NCBI GenBank assembly: GCA_032871835.1
Contig: CM065297.1
Location: forward strand, 93,517,052-93,581,051
Direction: 5' to 3'
DNA: 64,000 bases
Origin: Dipteronia dyeriana
Taxonomy: Eukaryota; Streptophyta; Magnoliopsida; Sapindales; Sapindaceae
Both the position numbers and the translations under genes were made by a program. A model generated the notes under the pieces. The model did not search any database and was not told where the DNA came from. It was given only the letters and a program-made list of their open reading frames with translations. Of the stretch, positions 46,461 through 59,270 are shown piece by piece (positions within the stretch are counted from its first letter, which is position 1; the number at the start of each line of letters is the position of its first letter).

Positions 46461-47774
46461 TTATTCACTCCTCTTAGATCTCACTAACTCTTCATTTAGT
46501 TGGTCAACTTGATTTGAGAGGTCTAGGTTTTCTTCTTTCAATCTCTTAATCTCTATCTTGTTCTTTAACCTTGAACTCTCAAACTTAGCCATATAGTCCT
46601 TGAGATCCATCCAATCCACACTTCCATTTGTGAATTGTGATGAAGATCCATCATTACTTGAGTAGTTTTCCTCTTGACTCTCATTTTCTTCTTCACTAGC
46701 ATCTTTACTTCTAAGAGAGGATGTAAAGGCTATAAAGTTGGCCATGAGTTCTTCATCATCCGAAGACTCATCTCCTTCATTGGAGTTATCATTTTCACTC
46801 CATGTGGCAGCCATCACTTTTCCCTTTTTCTTGACCTTGTGATTTGCACATTCCGGGGCAAAGTGACCTATCCTACCACATTCATAGCATTGGACTTCTT
46901 TCTTCTCAGTATTTTCTTGCCTAGGCTCAAACTTTTTGAAGGGAGCCTTTTTCTTTAATTCTTGACCCTTGGATCCAAAACCTTTCCTCTCGGACTTGTA
47001 GAACTTCTTGAACTTCCTCATTAGCAAGGCCATTTCTTCATTCGAGTCATCACTCTCCTTCTTCTCAACTTTGGAGGCTTTCAAAGCAATACCCTTTTGC
47101 TTTTTCGATGGTGTGGGGTTAGGACATTTCCTAGATTCATAAGCTAGAAGCCTCTCAATTACCTCATTTGGCTTCATGTCCTTGTAACCACTGTTCTCTT
47201 TTAAAGCCGTCACCTTAGACTCAAATCTATCGGGTAGATATCTCATTATCTTCTGCTTGATCTTCCTATCCGAATAAGGATCACCAAGTTGATAACTTTG
47301 GTTCACAATGTCCATCAACCTCACTTCAAAGTCATTTCAGCACTCGTTCTCATCCATCTTTAGCAATTCAAATTGTGTTTGGAGAACTTGAAGCTTCAAT
47401 TCCTTAACCACATCGGTTTCCTCATGTGCAACTTCTAGGATATCACATGCCTCCTTAGCTATCCTAGTATTTTGAACCAAATAGTACTGGTTCTCATCCA
47501 TTGTACATAGGATGGCATGCATAGCCTTCCTATTCCACTTTGATGCCTCAAACTCTTATGTGTTCCATTGTGCCTTTGGCTTGAGTACATCATCTCCTCC
47601 ATCTGTAAGAGTCATCATGGGTGGAGTGTAGTCATCTTCAACCGCCATCCATGCCCTGTCATGAATTTGGTAAATATACGACTCCATCTTACCTTTCCAA
47701 GAGGCATAATTCAATCCGGTAAAAAATGAAGGTCTAGTGCTAGAAGCTCTCTCGTTGCCACCGTTTCCACTCAT
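46461..47774 (-). pseudogene. gag: Sirevirus gag
   Basis: Probable start MSGNGGNERAS at 47,774, then FFTGLNYASWKGKMESYIYQ, typical of the SIRE gag. Two nonsense codons (near 47,556 and 47,337) fall in one continuous frame. LMDIVNQSYQLGDPYSDRKI and the first zinc knuckle CYECGRIGHFAPEC (intact) follow. An acidic Ser/Glu-rich region and a coiled coil end at a stop near 46,461. Confidence 0.9.
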
Positions 47775-47899
47775 TGTGTTTAATGAATGAATGATATGAA
47801 TGCAAGTGTATGAATGATCAATACACATACAAAATGCAACACACACCAAAATGAGCAAAGATCACATTTGTATGTCTAGGAACCTGCTCTGATACCAAT

Positions 47900-49500
47900 T
47901 GAAACAATTATTATGGTGTGTATAATATTAATCTAGAGGGGGGGGTGAATAGATTTTAAACAAATTTACCCAATTTTAATTAAAGTTCAAGTTGACGAAA
48001 ATGCCCCTAGCTAGTTACAACAAAATCACTAGTGTAAAGATTACAAAAATATTAAAGACACTTGAGATATACGTGGAAACCCTCCAAATGGGAAAAACCA
48101 CGGGCTGATGAGTGCACCACACTAGAACCTCGAATCTACTAATTGTAAAGGAATTACAACCTAATCCCGGTTTAAATCCACCACTACTATCTAATCCCTT
48201 TATAAGTGAACCTAGTCCATCTTGCTTGCGATTTAAGCTACCTACTCCCGGAAGCAACACAAGTGTTACTTCTCAATGAAGAGATAAAATGTCCTAAGTG
48301 AATATATGATGATATTCAAAGTACAAACAAGGCTAGGAAACCCTATATGCTTATCTAGGATAATGAGATGATAATTAATGCAATCCTAGATATCAAAAGC
48401 TAAATGACATGTTCAAGAAGCTTAGCTAAACATAGATCAAACAATCCTATGAAGCTATCACAATACAACACTCTATCATGTCATCACAACAATCTCTAAT
48501 TTGTATCTAGAATATGTTCTAAGAGCATACAAATAATTAAAGAGATGGCTTAGCAAGCAAAATACTTAACTTGTAAGAAGATAGTGAAGAACTTTCCAAA
48601 CAATATGTGATGAAGCAAACCTATCCATAGATGCACTCTAAATGACTTTAGATGAGGCAATATGAAGTTTTTATGCACATGAGAATGTTTTGAGTGTTTA
48701 AAGATGAGTTCTTGGAAGAGTTTTTCCTTTGAAATGTGTTCTAAGGAAAAAATATGATGTTCTGAACTCTTACACGACCTTAAAGCAAAGAGTTATATAT
48801 ATATGAGATCCAAACAAAGTGAGGTCATTTTGAAAAAAACGTTCCAGCTTCCTCTATGTGTGCTGGTGACGTGCGCTGGTCGAGTAGCGGCCCACCAGCG
48901 TACAACCTAATTTTTCAATAGGCGATGGACGAGTGACGCAGCCCAGTGGCACAACACATCCGACAATCCACTTTAATGTTGCGCTGGTGAGGCTGTGCTA
49001 GTCGAGTAGCGCACCACCAACGCACTGCCCACTTTTTCAACTGTGCACGGGTGTAATAGCGCAGCTCAGTGGTGCATGACAAGCGGTGTTCCATTGGAAT
49101 GTTGCACTGGTGAGGTGCGCTGGTCGAGTAGCACACCACCAGCACAAAGCCTATTTTTTCAACACTCAAAAACATATTTTCAACAAGTCCTAGAGTGATG
49201 AAAATGCATCTTATACTAATGCCTGCCATGACATAAAACTTTAACTACAAGATGCAAATATATCAATCAAGAGTCATTTAAACCAAAATGCACACAAGTA
49301 TAAACTATAAACATATATGAATAAGAATTATGCATGAATTTGTGAGTGTGTGCAACTATCTCTTCAAAACAAGTAAGCACATGAATTTAACTTTCGGTGC
49401 TTCTCCTCTTGAGGTCTTGATAGCCTAAGCTACCCTTACATAATACCCCAAAATGTGATTTGTTCACGAAATAAGCAAATCAATAAATGAGGACTTTACA
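47900..49500 (-). repeat. 5' LTR of the Sirevirus
   Basis: Pairs with 39,851-41,430. In the first 190 bases compared there were about fifteen differences, so the insertion is not recent. GC-rich palindromes at about 48,860-49,145. Confidence 0.9.
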
Positions 49501-50500
49501 TATTTGATGACCAACACTCGGCCTCTTATCTTTCGTTAATTATTGGTATTGGCGTAAGAAACGTAGGGGTGTCCATTATGGACCTACATCCATTTCTAGA
49601 CCGAACAAAAAATTCAAAAGAATCAAAGGTTTTAGGTACAATATATCTTCAATGTTCTACTTTACCAAGAGAAGTGATAAGGCATAGCCGACTTCAATTT
49701 GGATGCTGTTATAATTTGTACAAAGAACTTATCAAGATCTTAGAGTTTTACAAAATCAAATAGATGTGTGTTAGTGATCCAGTGGTTTTGGTGCCTTCTA
49801 TCGATATAAACCCACTCAAATTTTCTAGAGATGTTTTAAGATCTGTAAGTTTTTCTTTTAATGTTATTTGTCTTCTATTTTTTTTACATATATTTGTAGC
49901 ATGTTTTCTCTTTTAATTTGAATATTCTATTGTGCTCACAGAGAGAAAGGTCTCGGTGTTTGAGTATTAGGGTCTTTCCAACACTCGGACCTTAATTTTT
50001 TTCTTTAATGTTATTTGTTTTCTAGTTTTATATATATTTTTATTATGTTTTCTCTTTTAATTTGAGTATTTTGTTGTGTTTTCTAGCAGAGAAAAAGGTC
50101 TCGGTTATTATTGCATTCATTGAACGACTTTGAAGAGTTTGAAGACATTTCGTACTTTTTCGTTGAAGAGACTTACACCAGCCAAAATGCGGAAGTGAAA
50201 TTGAAAAAGATAGCGAGTAACCCGTGCAAAATGGAGTTGAAGGATGGCTACGATTCTAGAAGCATCGATTTCCAGATGTAAAAAGACCATATTGTCAAAT
50301 ACAGGCACTATTTTGTAAGGTATATGCAGACTGTGGTCGGATACAAAGGGAGGATAAATTGCGAGAGCGGATTGCTTTCGCAGCACGCTAAACCATTCTA
50401 CGAATGGTTTATCATTGAAAACGCCCAAGATAAAACACGTCTAAACCAAGTCATTGAAGAAGGCCTATTGGATGCCAAGGACTGTTGGTATATTTATTGA

Positions 50501-52848
50501 ATTTTGTGTTTGCTATATTTTTTGATATGTTTGCCCTTTATTTTTGTTAGTCTGTTTTTCTCTTACATGTGGATCTTGATTACATTACATCTTCACTTAG
50601 ATGCATCAATTTTTTTTTTCAATGTGATTTTCACTAAAGCAAATCATGGAGAAAGAATCAAAATATTTGTTAAAAAACTAGAGAGAATATATACAAAATA
50701 ACCGCTAGTGTAAAGCTGTGAGTGTGATATAACGATTATGGTTGTAACTAGTTAATGTGTTGATGAAAGCAACAACAAAGTAAATCTTTTTTTTTTAAAG
50801 TGTGCAATGCAACTTGTAGAAAGGCTTCGAAAGGATGGTGGGTAGTTATGTCATTTAATCTGAGAAAAGGTAATGTGAATGAATGAGTACCTTGTTCATG
50901 TTAACCTGTATTATATGCACCTCAATTGCTTTATCTGAATATACTTTATGCTCATAAAGACATGGGCGGTAACTAGGCTTTTCATGATAGGTTTTTTAAT
51001 TTTGAAAGCCGACACCATTGCCAGTAAGGTGTCTGTGAGACCTGGTCTCAAGCAAATAGGCAATTACTCCTTATAAGACCATTGTTTTTCCTTTATTAGA
51101 TTGAATGAACCAAATCCCCACCAAATCTTGATGTAAGTGGGGTTTTGAACTTGATTATAGGACTTTTATAACAATTAATCTGTCTGAATTGTGAATGTCC
51201 TTGTTACACATAGTGTTGCCTTGGTTAGTTGCTACTTAGTCCAACCCCTTGCACACTTTTTACACTAAAAGAGCCCTAGATAAGTACAATGTTTGATCAA
51301 GTTAATTATATGAACTTTGCTCTCTTATTAGTAGAGCTAAGTTTAACAGTCTTATGAATAGGACTTTTGTACATAGTCTGTAGGTTATAGTGATACTGAT
51401 GTTCAGTTGGACAAAATTAACTATAGATGTTAGAAGAATGAAACAAAATATAGAGTAGTTCCTTATAATTGGTATGTGGCAGAGTAGTGTAGTGACGTTA
51501 GGATATAGGGTTCACAACTTTCAGTGGGCACGAGACTTTAGATGAATTTTAATGATAATGAAGAAGTTTGCTTTTCTGTATGAACGGCTTGAGTTACTCT
51601 TTGCTAAGTTTCAATAAAACCATCATTTTGTGCTGTTTTACTGCAAATGATAGTGAAGTAGTTCCTTATAATTGTTGTTTTGTTGTTTTGAAATTATATG
51701 TTATGTAGGGTTTTTTTTCTTTTCTTCCTATTTTGTTCTTCAATTAGATGGCGAAAGTTGACTGATATATAAGCATAATACTCTCTTACTTGTTGTATAT
51801 CTTCACTTGTTGGACCTTTTTGACTTATTTTCTCACTTATTTGGTTTGATTCAGAATTTATGTGGAGATGAGGCGAGGGCGTGCATGACTTGGGAGGACT
51901 TGAGACAACTAATGATGCATGATCGCGTTTAGCGTTTTATTTATTTAGTAGGTTCACTAACAAAAATAGTTGAAATTCTGGAATATGTGGTCAATATGAG
52001 TCGGCACAACAATGGGTTTTGCTTAAGCCTTGTTATTAATATCTATCATCTTCAGCTCCAATATTACACCCACTTGTGGCTTCTTTGTCTGCCAAAAACA
52101 TAATGTCTAAAACCAAGTTTTTTGTTGTCTATGTTTTATAACTTGCTATAAATGACAATTCACATCCTAGAATATCTTTTAAGAAAATCTGGTAAAATTT
52201 GAGCAAAACAAGGATCATTAGTGAAACAAAATTCTGCACTTAAAACCAGATTGCCTTACAAAGGTTTTGAGGTTTCTACAAAATTGATGAAAAGATCCTA
52301 CAAAGGAGGATCGTGTTTTACACATTTAGGTTCCTCAACAGTTCAAAGAAAGCTTAGATTGTTTCACAATGCCCCCTTGAGATGAAATGTCATAGCTGTC
52401 TTTAGCATTTTCATACTCATGGAGGTCAAACAGCATTTACTTCAGCCGATGAGCAAGTCCACCTGTCTCATTCTCAGTCACACCTGCCAACTGCATCTTC
52501 TTAAGAGTATTTCATAATGATAACATCAAGTTGCAAGTGCAGCTATGGCCTCCAGTGACACTTGAACCTGTCAACATCCCATATAGAGCGGCAACAATTC
52601 TTTCAGTTCTTGTAATTGCATCACTAACATTAGATGTGCTGCTTCCAACATTAGGTAAAACTTTCATACACAAGCTCATTGAGAGCATGCCCCTCTAAAA
52701 TTGGCAATGCCAAGATTTCTTTCCGCAAGCATATGTTTCTTGTTAAACGAAGACATCCCAAACTAGTATGCTGCAGCGTATGAAAGTATGTTATTGTCCT
52801 GGAGATACTAACAAGTTGAGATTTATTTGCAAGGGATATGAGCTAGGA
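50501..52848 (+). repeat. 3' region of unit D and shared flank
   Basis: As in copy A, the unit marker GATGCATGATCGCG continues into unique flank rather than an LTR, so D is the last array unit. 52,250-52,845 is the right copy of the unrecognised minus-strand exon-like block at 4300-4850. Confidence 0.65.
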
Positions 52849-53308
52849 AGCTCAGACACGTTTTTTAGAGGAGGTAGCGCGTGTCTGACACGTTTCCGAT
52901 ACGGACACGTGTCGGACACATATTTTCCATATCCATTGACTTTACGACCAGTTTGACTTTCCGACACGGTACCGACACGGATCGGGTACGGCAAGGACAC
53001 GTATAGGACACGTTTGGGGCACTTTTGTAAATAGTTTTTATAAAAACTTTTTAATTTCAAAAAAATCAGGATCAAATTATAAATTTTACAAAAAAAATCT
53101 AGGTTTTCTAAAAGTGTCTTTGAAGCTTTTTCTCTAAGAAATCAAAATCGATATTCTAAGGTGTATCTCAATTGTGGGATATTGAAAGGGATGGTTTTGA
53201 TTCCATGGACATAGAAGATGCTGGGCTACTTGAGATTGCAAACCTTTCTTTTGATGAACAACAGTTAGAGGCCGTATTATTTGGATCCGTTAACTAATGA
53301 ATGATGTT
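52849..53308 (+). mobile_element. hAT-like transposon fragment
   Basis: Present only in the right copy. 52,855-53,020 is packed with GACACG/CGTGTC motifs in both orientations. 53,178-53,297 encodes DIERDGFDSMDIEDAGLLEI then ANLSFDEQQLEAVLFGSVN and TAA, an acidic tail like the C-terminus of plant hAT transposases. There is no dimerisation domain, termini or target duplication, so this is a partial element. The hAT label is inference from the tail. Confidence 0.45.
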
Positions 53309-53436
53309 AATTAGGAATTCTAACCATTCTGACCACCCGGCCGTGCAAGCTCAGCATAAATGTCATTCACATCGGATCTAGACATCATGCTGTCAAAAAA
53401 AAAAAAAAACAAATACCTTATAATATTTTGATCAAT
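53309..53436 (-). pseudogene. Extra copy of an alpha-galactosidase exon
   Basis: 128 bp repeating 54,117-54,243: a complete 65-base exon (53,325-53,389, minus) with both splice borders, its poly-A/T run and intron flank. It lies between the hAT fragment and the resumed duplicated block. Orphaned, not part of a readable gene. Confidence 0.75.
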
Positions 53437-53826
53437 GTTTAGTACCTTGGAATCTCTGTTTCGTTCAGCCCAACAATCATCTTCACATAAAACAAAATCG
53501 GAAAAAATGTAGAATATAAACTGTATACATACATATATCTCATATAAAAAAAAAAACCCCCAAAATTAATTTTCTCATATCCAGGGCAGAGAGTTCACTA
53601 GAATAAATTCCATCAGCTGTACCTGTATCACAAATGATATTATACAAAGTTACAAAGTTAGAGAAATGCCAGCTTTCAATGTATCCTAAATTTATTATTG
53701 TATAATAAGGTCTTGGACCAGCTGCTTATAAGGACACAAAATCAATATTTAGATGACTCCAATGATGCCGTTTCACCCCTAAGGATTAATATCAGTATAT
53801 CTATAAGTAGATGAAATTCTAATTAC

Positions 53827-54370
53827 CTTGGTTAAAGGCAATGACCGCTTTATTGGCGATGATATTCATTGTGCCTTTGGTCCTATTCCTCACATCACAG
53901 CCAAGGAGAAGGGGAGCCTGCAATAGCAATTAATCACAAGCCCCAAGAACGTGATACTAAAGTGTACAGTGTATTCATCTTTTGCCACCCCTCCATTTCC
54001 CACCTCTGGCATGTCAGGATCTGTTAAAAACATACAACAATTTAGAATAAATCGCTAAAAGAAAGGCACACAATTTGCTCACAATTATTTTTTTGTTAGC
54101 GAAAGATTAATGCCTTTTGAGAATTCTAACCATTCTGACCACCAGGCCGTGCAAGCTCAGCATAAATGTCAATCACATCGGATCTAGACATCATGCTGTC
54201 AAAAAAAAAAAAAAAAAATTACCTTATAATATTTTGATCAATGTCTGAAATAACAAAATTCTAAGACTGTGATGAGAACATTCTACCCGTGCCACGTAGC
54301 AAGAACGTCATTAGTAGTTCTCCAGCTATCTCCTACCATAAACACCCATAAAGCAGGGTGCAAATCTCTC
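53827..54370 (-). pseudogene. Alpha-galactosidase (GH27) remnant, right copy
   Basis: Exons at 54,287-54,370, 54,131-54,195, from 54,020 downward, and 53,827-53,917 correspond one to one with the left copy at a constant offset of 48,223 bases; no indel separates them over this span. The same defects (missing WALAK, GGQND, DMP) are present, so the gene was already damaged before duplication. A weak upstream exon (55,070-55,205, containing LWAESQ) is shared. Confidence 0.7.
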
Positions 54371-54805
54371 CTATATAAACAATAAGATCATGTTGAAGTT
54401 GAACCAAGAAAATAACTAGAAAATCACACAACTGTAGAGGTTAATGCATGGCCATTCGTCAGGGACATATATTATTGCCATTCACAGAGTGAGAAGAAAA
54501 TGGGGAAGGCAGACTTCATTAGAGCTCAAATCATTACAGGGTACCTACATTTAAAAAAGGTAATGTAACATATTAGAGAATAGATGAAGATGGGAACTTA
54601 AGTATTTTTTTGTCAAGATTTGAAATTCTGAAACACACAGAGATGTAGAATCTAACTTATTACTTTGCGTTTTCTTATCAGGAAACTCTGGGGAGAACTA
54701 AATCGCCACTGATAAAGACTGATAAGGATTTGTCTGCTTCACTTTTGAGTGTTACTGCTCTTGTACACAATGTTGCTATTTGTTAAAAATAAATAAAAAA
54801 TCAAT

Positions 54806-54945
54806 ATATTTTTTTTTTTTTTTTTTTGAAATATTACAATAATTTGGGTTTTTTTGTGGAGGATGGAGAGAGACTCGAACCCACAACCTCGTGGAATGGA
54901 TGTGAGAGGAAAATGAAAGTGATTATTTGAGTTATGCTAAGGACA
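54806..54945 (-). mobile_element. SINE-like element (right copy)
   Basis: Same box B (GTGGGTTCGAGTC on the minus strand) and A-tail as at 6583-6720; the tail is a few bases longer. Confidence 0.4.
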
Positions 54946-55799
54946 GACATATATTTCAACTATATAAAATATAAACGATTATATTCCTTAAGAATAAAAA
55001 AGAAAAAGAAAGAAAGAAAAAAGAGAAATACAAGAACTGAGAACTTATACTAAGTGCAGACCTCTTCAAGAGCATCCTCCAAAGTCCAAATACCCAGTTG
55101 AAAGTTGGCGCCTCCTGTCTACAGTTTGTGTATACTTCTGGTTTACTGTTTCCCTCTTCCGGTTCAAAAGTACATCTAATATTTTGACTTTCAGCCCACA
55201 AAGCATAAGGGCATCAATATTAGAAATCCATGAGACTGAATATACAAGCACCAGTGCACCACAATAATCTCCGGTAAGTAATTACCTTTTCTTTCTCCTC
55301 CTTTTCTCTCGCAGGATCTATGTCAATGACACGGTTCTTAACCTTATAAACCTTTTTATGCTGTCAACAAGAGCAGTCAATAATAGACAAGAATTTGATG
55401 ACAGAGATGATGGAATAAACCTCATCTGCCTTGAAATTATTCCTTGAGATTGGAGGATCCCCTGCAAGTATGACATATAAGAATTTAAGGACACTTACAA
55501 TTCCTGCTCCTCTATTACAAAGAATATTGGTAGAGTTGCACAGTGTTCAAGAGAGAAAGTAGTAATGGACAAACATTAAGATCTCACATGAAGTTAAGAA
55601 TTAACAAAACACTGGAAAGTTAGAATTGAGCCATGGAATCTAAACATAAAAGCATATGCTGCATAAACGCTAAAAGAAAAGCTATGTTATGCTATTCTTG
55701 ATGTTACTGAATTATCATTTCATCAGAAAACTAGGAGCATGTTAAAAAGAAAAGCTGTCCGGTAAAAATGGTGAACGGACAAACTATAAAAGATAGAGC

Positions 55800-57485
55800 C
55801 AGTCAAAGGCACTAAACTAGCAATAAGGACTTCAGAAAAGAATCCCAAAAACAGAAACAAAAGAGACATTGTATGCCCCTCATCATATTAAAATCTTTCA
55901 AAAAAAACCATCAAAGGAGAAATCTGAAACTCCTCTTTACTTCACCACAACTTTCCACTTCCAGATGCTAATGAACTGATGGAAGATGTAGTAAACTATG
56001 CTGCATTTCCTAGAAGCCAGACCCTTACTTTCTTTCTGTTTTTATAACAAATAATTTTTTATCAAAAGCTAGAAGCAAAATCCTTTTGTATATTCCATAT
56101 CAATCATTCCATTTGGCCCATATACCTTCACCCCAGTTACCCAGCTCAAGGGGATCCAAGTTCCAGAGACTAGAGTAGCAGATGCATCTCCAGTAGGATT
56201 TCATAAGTTGTTATGCATCCGGGACAGAGAAAAAAAAATAATACAATAGACATCAGACATCAGACATTCAAGGCTCTTCAAAATATATATCTGGCTGACT
56301 CTCCAAAGATTGAGATTAGGCAACTAACTTCAACAATTAGGATAAATTCTCAGGAACAATACTTGCATGAACATCATCATATGCCTCTAAACTCTTTACT
56401 ATGCAGCTCTATTTTTTACTCTGTTTTAATGACATTGATCTAATAGCAAGCAGCATTAAGGTCAGAAGTCAAACATATGTGAGATGCACTAATACTCCTA
56501 TAAGTCCTAAACACATGAAGAACCAATGTCATGTGGTGATGGGTCAAGCAATGGATAGACATCTGGCAAGAATACAAATATCACAATTTATTTTAATCCA
56601 ACATCTAATCTCAGCCATTTGATTGCCTCCAACGGCTGTCAAGGAAAAAAGTTAATTTTTCTTTTCGCAAATCTCTTTTGTAATGAATTAAGTCTTAAAG
56701 ATCACCAAGACAGATGAAACAAAAGGATATGGAAACGTTTGTCACATAAAATATTGTTGATGTTGCCTAAACAAAAATTAATGCAATTAAAAGAAAAATG
56801 TGATCAGTTTTTCCCAGTGAGGCGAGGCCGTCACCTCAATTTAGAAATGTTAAATAATGTAAAAAAAAACAAATTTAAAATAAATTTCTAAAAAAGGAAC
56901 TAGCAGTAAATCTATATGATTCATATATAGACTTGAATTATGAGAAATTAATCTGCAAAAGAGTATTTTGAAAACTATATTTGTGAAATAAAGAAAAAAA
57001 AAGGGGCGTATGGGGGGAATCATGTCATGTTAATTGCATTCAATATTTTATTAAACATCAAAACATTAAGTTAACTACTCCGAATTAAGAAAGAAAAACT
57101 TAAATTACATGGTACATATGATGACATGGTAGGGCAATGTGACAAATAAGAGGAGAAAAATGATACCTTTAGGGCTTAATTGTCAACTTAAAATTATTAT
57201 TAGAAAAGTGATAAAATGAAAATACATGTTCAACCAGTCACTTTGTAAACAAAATAACATCATCCACCCTCTTTCATCTCTTTTTTACAATCAATCTAAC
57301 TTTTATTCAATTCTTTTTTTTTTTTCAAAATCTATTACATATCTAAATTGATTAGAGATTTTTTTTTAAAGCAATATTAATTTAACTAGTGAAATGTTAA
57401 ATAATAAAATTCTTGCCGAGTGTTACATGACTGATTTTACACTTCTAAAAAATAGTTGTATTAAATGTTTAATTCATTTAAATAA

Positions 57486-57527
<42 letters not shown>

Positions 57528-58740
57528 AATAATGAATACCAATTTTAATTTCAGATTGTTTATCAATTATTGATATAATTGTTGCTTCAACCAATAACGA
57601 GGAAAAATGAACTCCAATTTGATGAATATATTAGACTATTTACGAAGCGAAAAGACTTTTGAAATTAATAACCAAAACAATGTTTACTTGGGAACAATGT
57701 TTACTTGGGACGTAACCGAAATAAACGTTAGGGTGATAGAGTAATTAGAGTATCCAAACATTACTAGATTATTTTCACACTTGATTAATAGTTGAACACA
57801 TCGGATATTGCTTATTTACAACATTACACCATTGGATTGCATTAGATTAGATTGAATTGGATTGTATTAAATTTGATTGTATTATTCATATACAATTCTT
57901 TGTTTGATGATATTTCGTATTAGGATATATTATTATACAAAAGTTGGATGTGTTAGGTTGTTAATGAATATTTTTTTTGACAATTTCATGAATATTTGGA
58001 AATGTTAAGAATATTTGACATTTTCTTAAAATATATTATTGAACTTGAATAATTTTTAGATCTGTAATATTATTAAAATATTTTATTTTTTAACGAAAAT
58101 ATTTACACTCTTAAAAAATTATATATACATCACTTTGGTAGGCACACTCCATTAAATTTTTTTAAAATATCCTATTTATAAATAAACCTCGTTTAATGTC
58201 AAAAATACAATTCCTTTAATTTTGTTGTACTATATTTTTTAAGTACACCAACATTTACTTATTTTGCTATTTAATCAACTTTATTATTATTTAAAATTTT
58301 GTTATTTTGTTTTGTTTTGTTTAAATAAAATATTTGTAACTCATAAATACAAAATGTATACCAAAATGAGTTGGGTTTGGAACTAAATTTGTTTATAAGT
58401 GGGATACATAAAAGACGGTAAATAACTATTATGTTCTTCTAATGAAAATAATAATTAATTTTTAAAACTCATATATTTACAACTAACTTCATCTTATGGT
58501 TTTTTTTTATTAATTCTCCATACTTCATAATTAATTTGGTTTCAATAAAAGAAAATGATATATCAAATTAGGATATGTGTGAAAGCGCCCTGGAAAGTTG
58601 ATTAATTCATTTGACAAGGAATTCATTTTCTACCAAATAGAAACATGTGAATTAATTCATTTGCATCAATGATATTCAAATACAATCTCGTGTTTGGTGA
58701 TATTTCGAACTATATTAAGATATCACAAATCGGACAATAT
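55800..58740. repeat. Right copy of 15,452-18,420, uninterrupted
   Basis: Continues from the intact gypsy target site at about 55,790 with no insertion. It includes the exon-like minus-strand block (about 56,076-56,193) and an expanded (TA)n at 57,489-57,522. No gene called. Confidence 0.7.
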
Positions 58741-58862
58741 GAGGTTGCCTAAGTGGTAAGTCCCTCACACCTAATTCCATGAAGTTGTGAGTTCGAGTAA
58801 TACGGTCATACCCCGTTCTTCAAGATCCCGAAATATTATAATAGTTAATATATATATATATA

Positions 58863-59032
58863 GTCATTTTTCCTCAATGCGTACTGATATAACATATATC
58901 AGTACTTTGCATGTGGACCACTGATTACGGAGAAGTTTTAACAAGTGCATATACTTTGAGTCAAAGTATATAAATGTAGTGGTTCACATCCAACGCACTA
59001 ATAAAATTATATCAGTGCACACTGACTTGAAT
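58863..59032. mobile_element. MITE (right copy)
   Basis: Same inverted-repeat element as 18,536-18,709 (TCAATGCGTACTGATATAAC and the inverse TATATCAGTGCACACTGA), followed by a short TA run. Confidence 0.6.
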
Positions 59033-59049
59033 TTATATATATATATATA

Positions 59050-59270
59050 TGTTGACGGTGATTTTTGGATGGATCACACGTCGAGCAAGACGTATATGAA
59101 ATCACATAATTACCGATAACGAATAATCAAGAAAGCAAAAGGAGCACGAAAATTTTACATGGTAAAACCCTAGGAATGGGGAAACGTCCACGGCTGCCGG
59201 AAGCCGACGAGGAAAAAGCTTCACTATGAATAATTGATTACACACACTCGATCTCTCGTGCTCTCTCGAG
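59050..59270 (-). repeat. LTR fragment (right copy)
   Basis: R-U5 end matching 18,749-18,966 (minus-strand end CCGTCAACA). Similarity ends at CTCTCTCGAG, which marks the right limit of the visible segmental duplication. Confidence 0.65.

Larger units (their letters stand above)
39851..49500 (-). mobile_element. Ty1/copia Sirevirus (SIRE/Maximus-like), degenerate
   Basis: LTRs at 39,851-41,430 and 47,900-49,500, a tRNA-iMet primer site (inverse of TGGTATCAGAGC, 47,887-47,898) and the polypurine tract AAAGGGGGAGAT beside 41,430. It is flanked by a perfect duplication TATTT (39,846-39,850 and 49,501-49,505). Sirevirus traits: long LTRs, a long gag with two zinc knuckles, RT motif YVDDIVFGS, extra polypurine motifs downstream of pol, and GC-rich palindromes in the LTR. 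The coding strand has many stops, and the integrase Glu is replaced, so it is not autonomous. Confidence 0.93.
39729..50500 (+). pseudogene. YqgF/RuvX-like gene, copy D, split by a Sirevirus
   Basis: Block 1 starts at ATG 39,729 and is interrupted after HFLSHLF at 39,850 by a 9.65-kb copia element. It resumes at 49,506 (after the duplicated TATTT) with DDQHSASYLSLII and runs to the shared TAG (49,763). Block 2 (50,090-50,500) has an in-frame TAA (ATGTAAAAAGAC) where other copies have ATGTACAAAGAC, and DGYDS for DGYAS. Non-functional. Confidence 0.8.

Noticed and set aside
48915..49229. 104-codon minus-strand frame in the Sirevirus LTR
   Set aside because: It lies wholly in the LTR palindromes, and the matching frame is broken in the other LTR.
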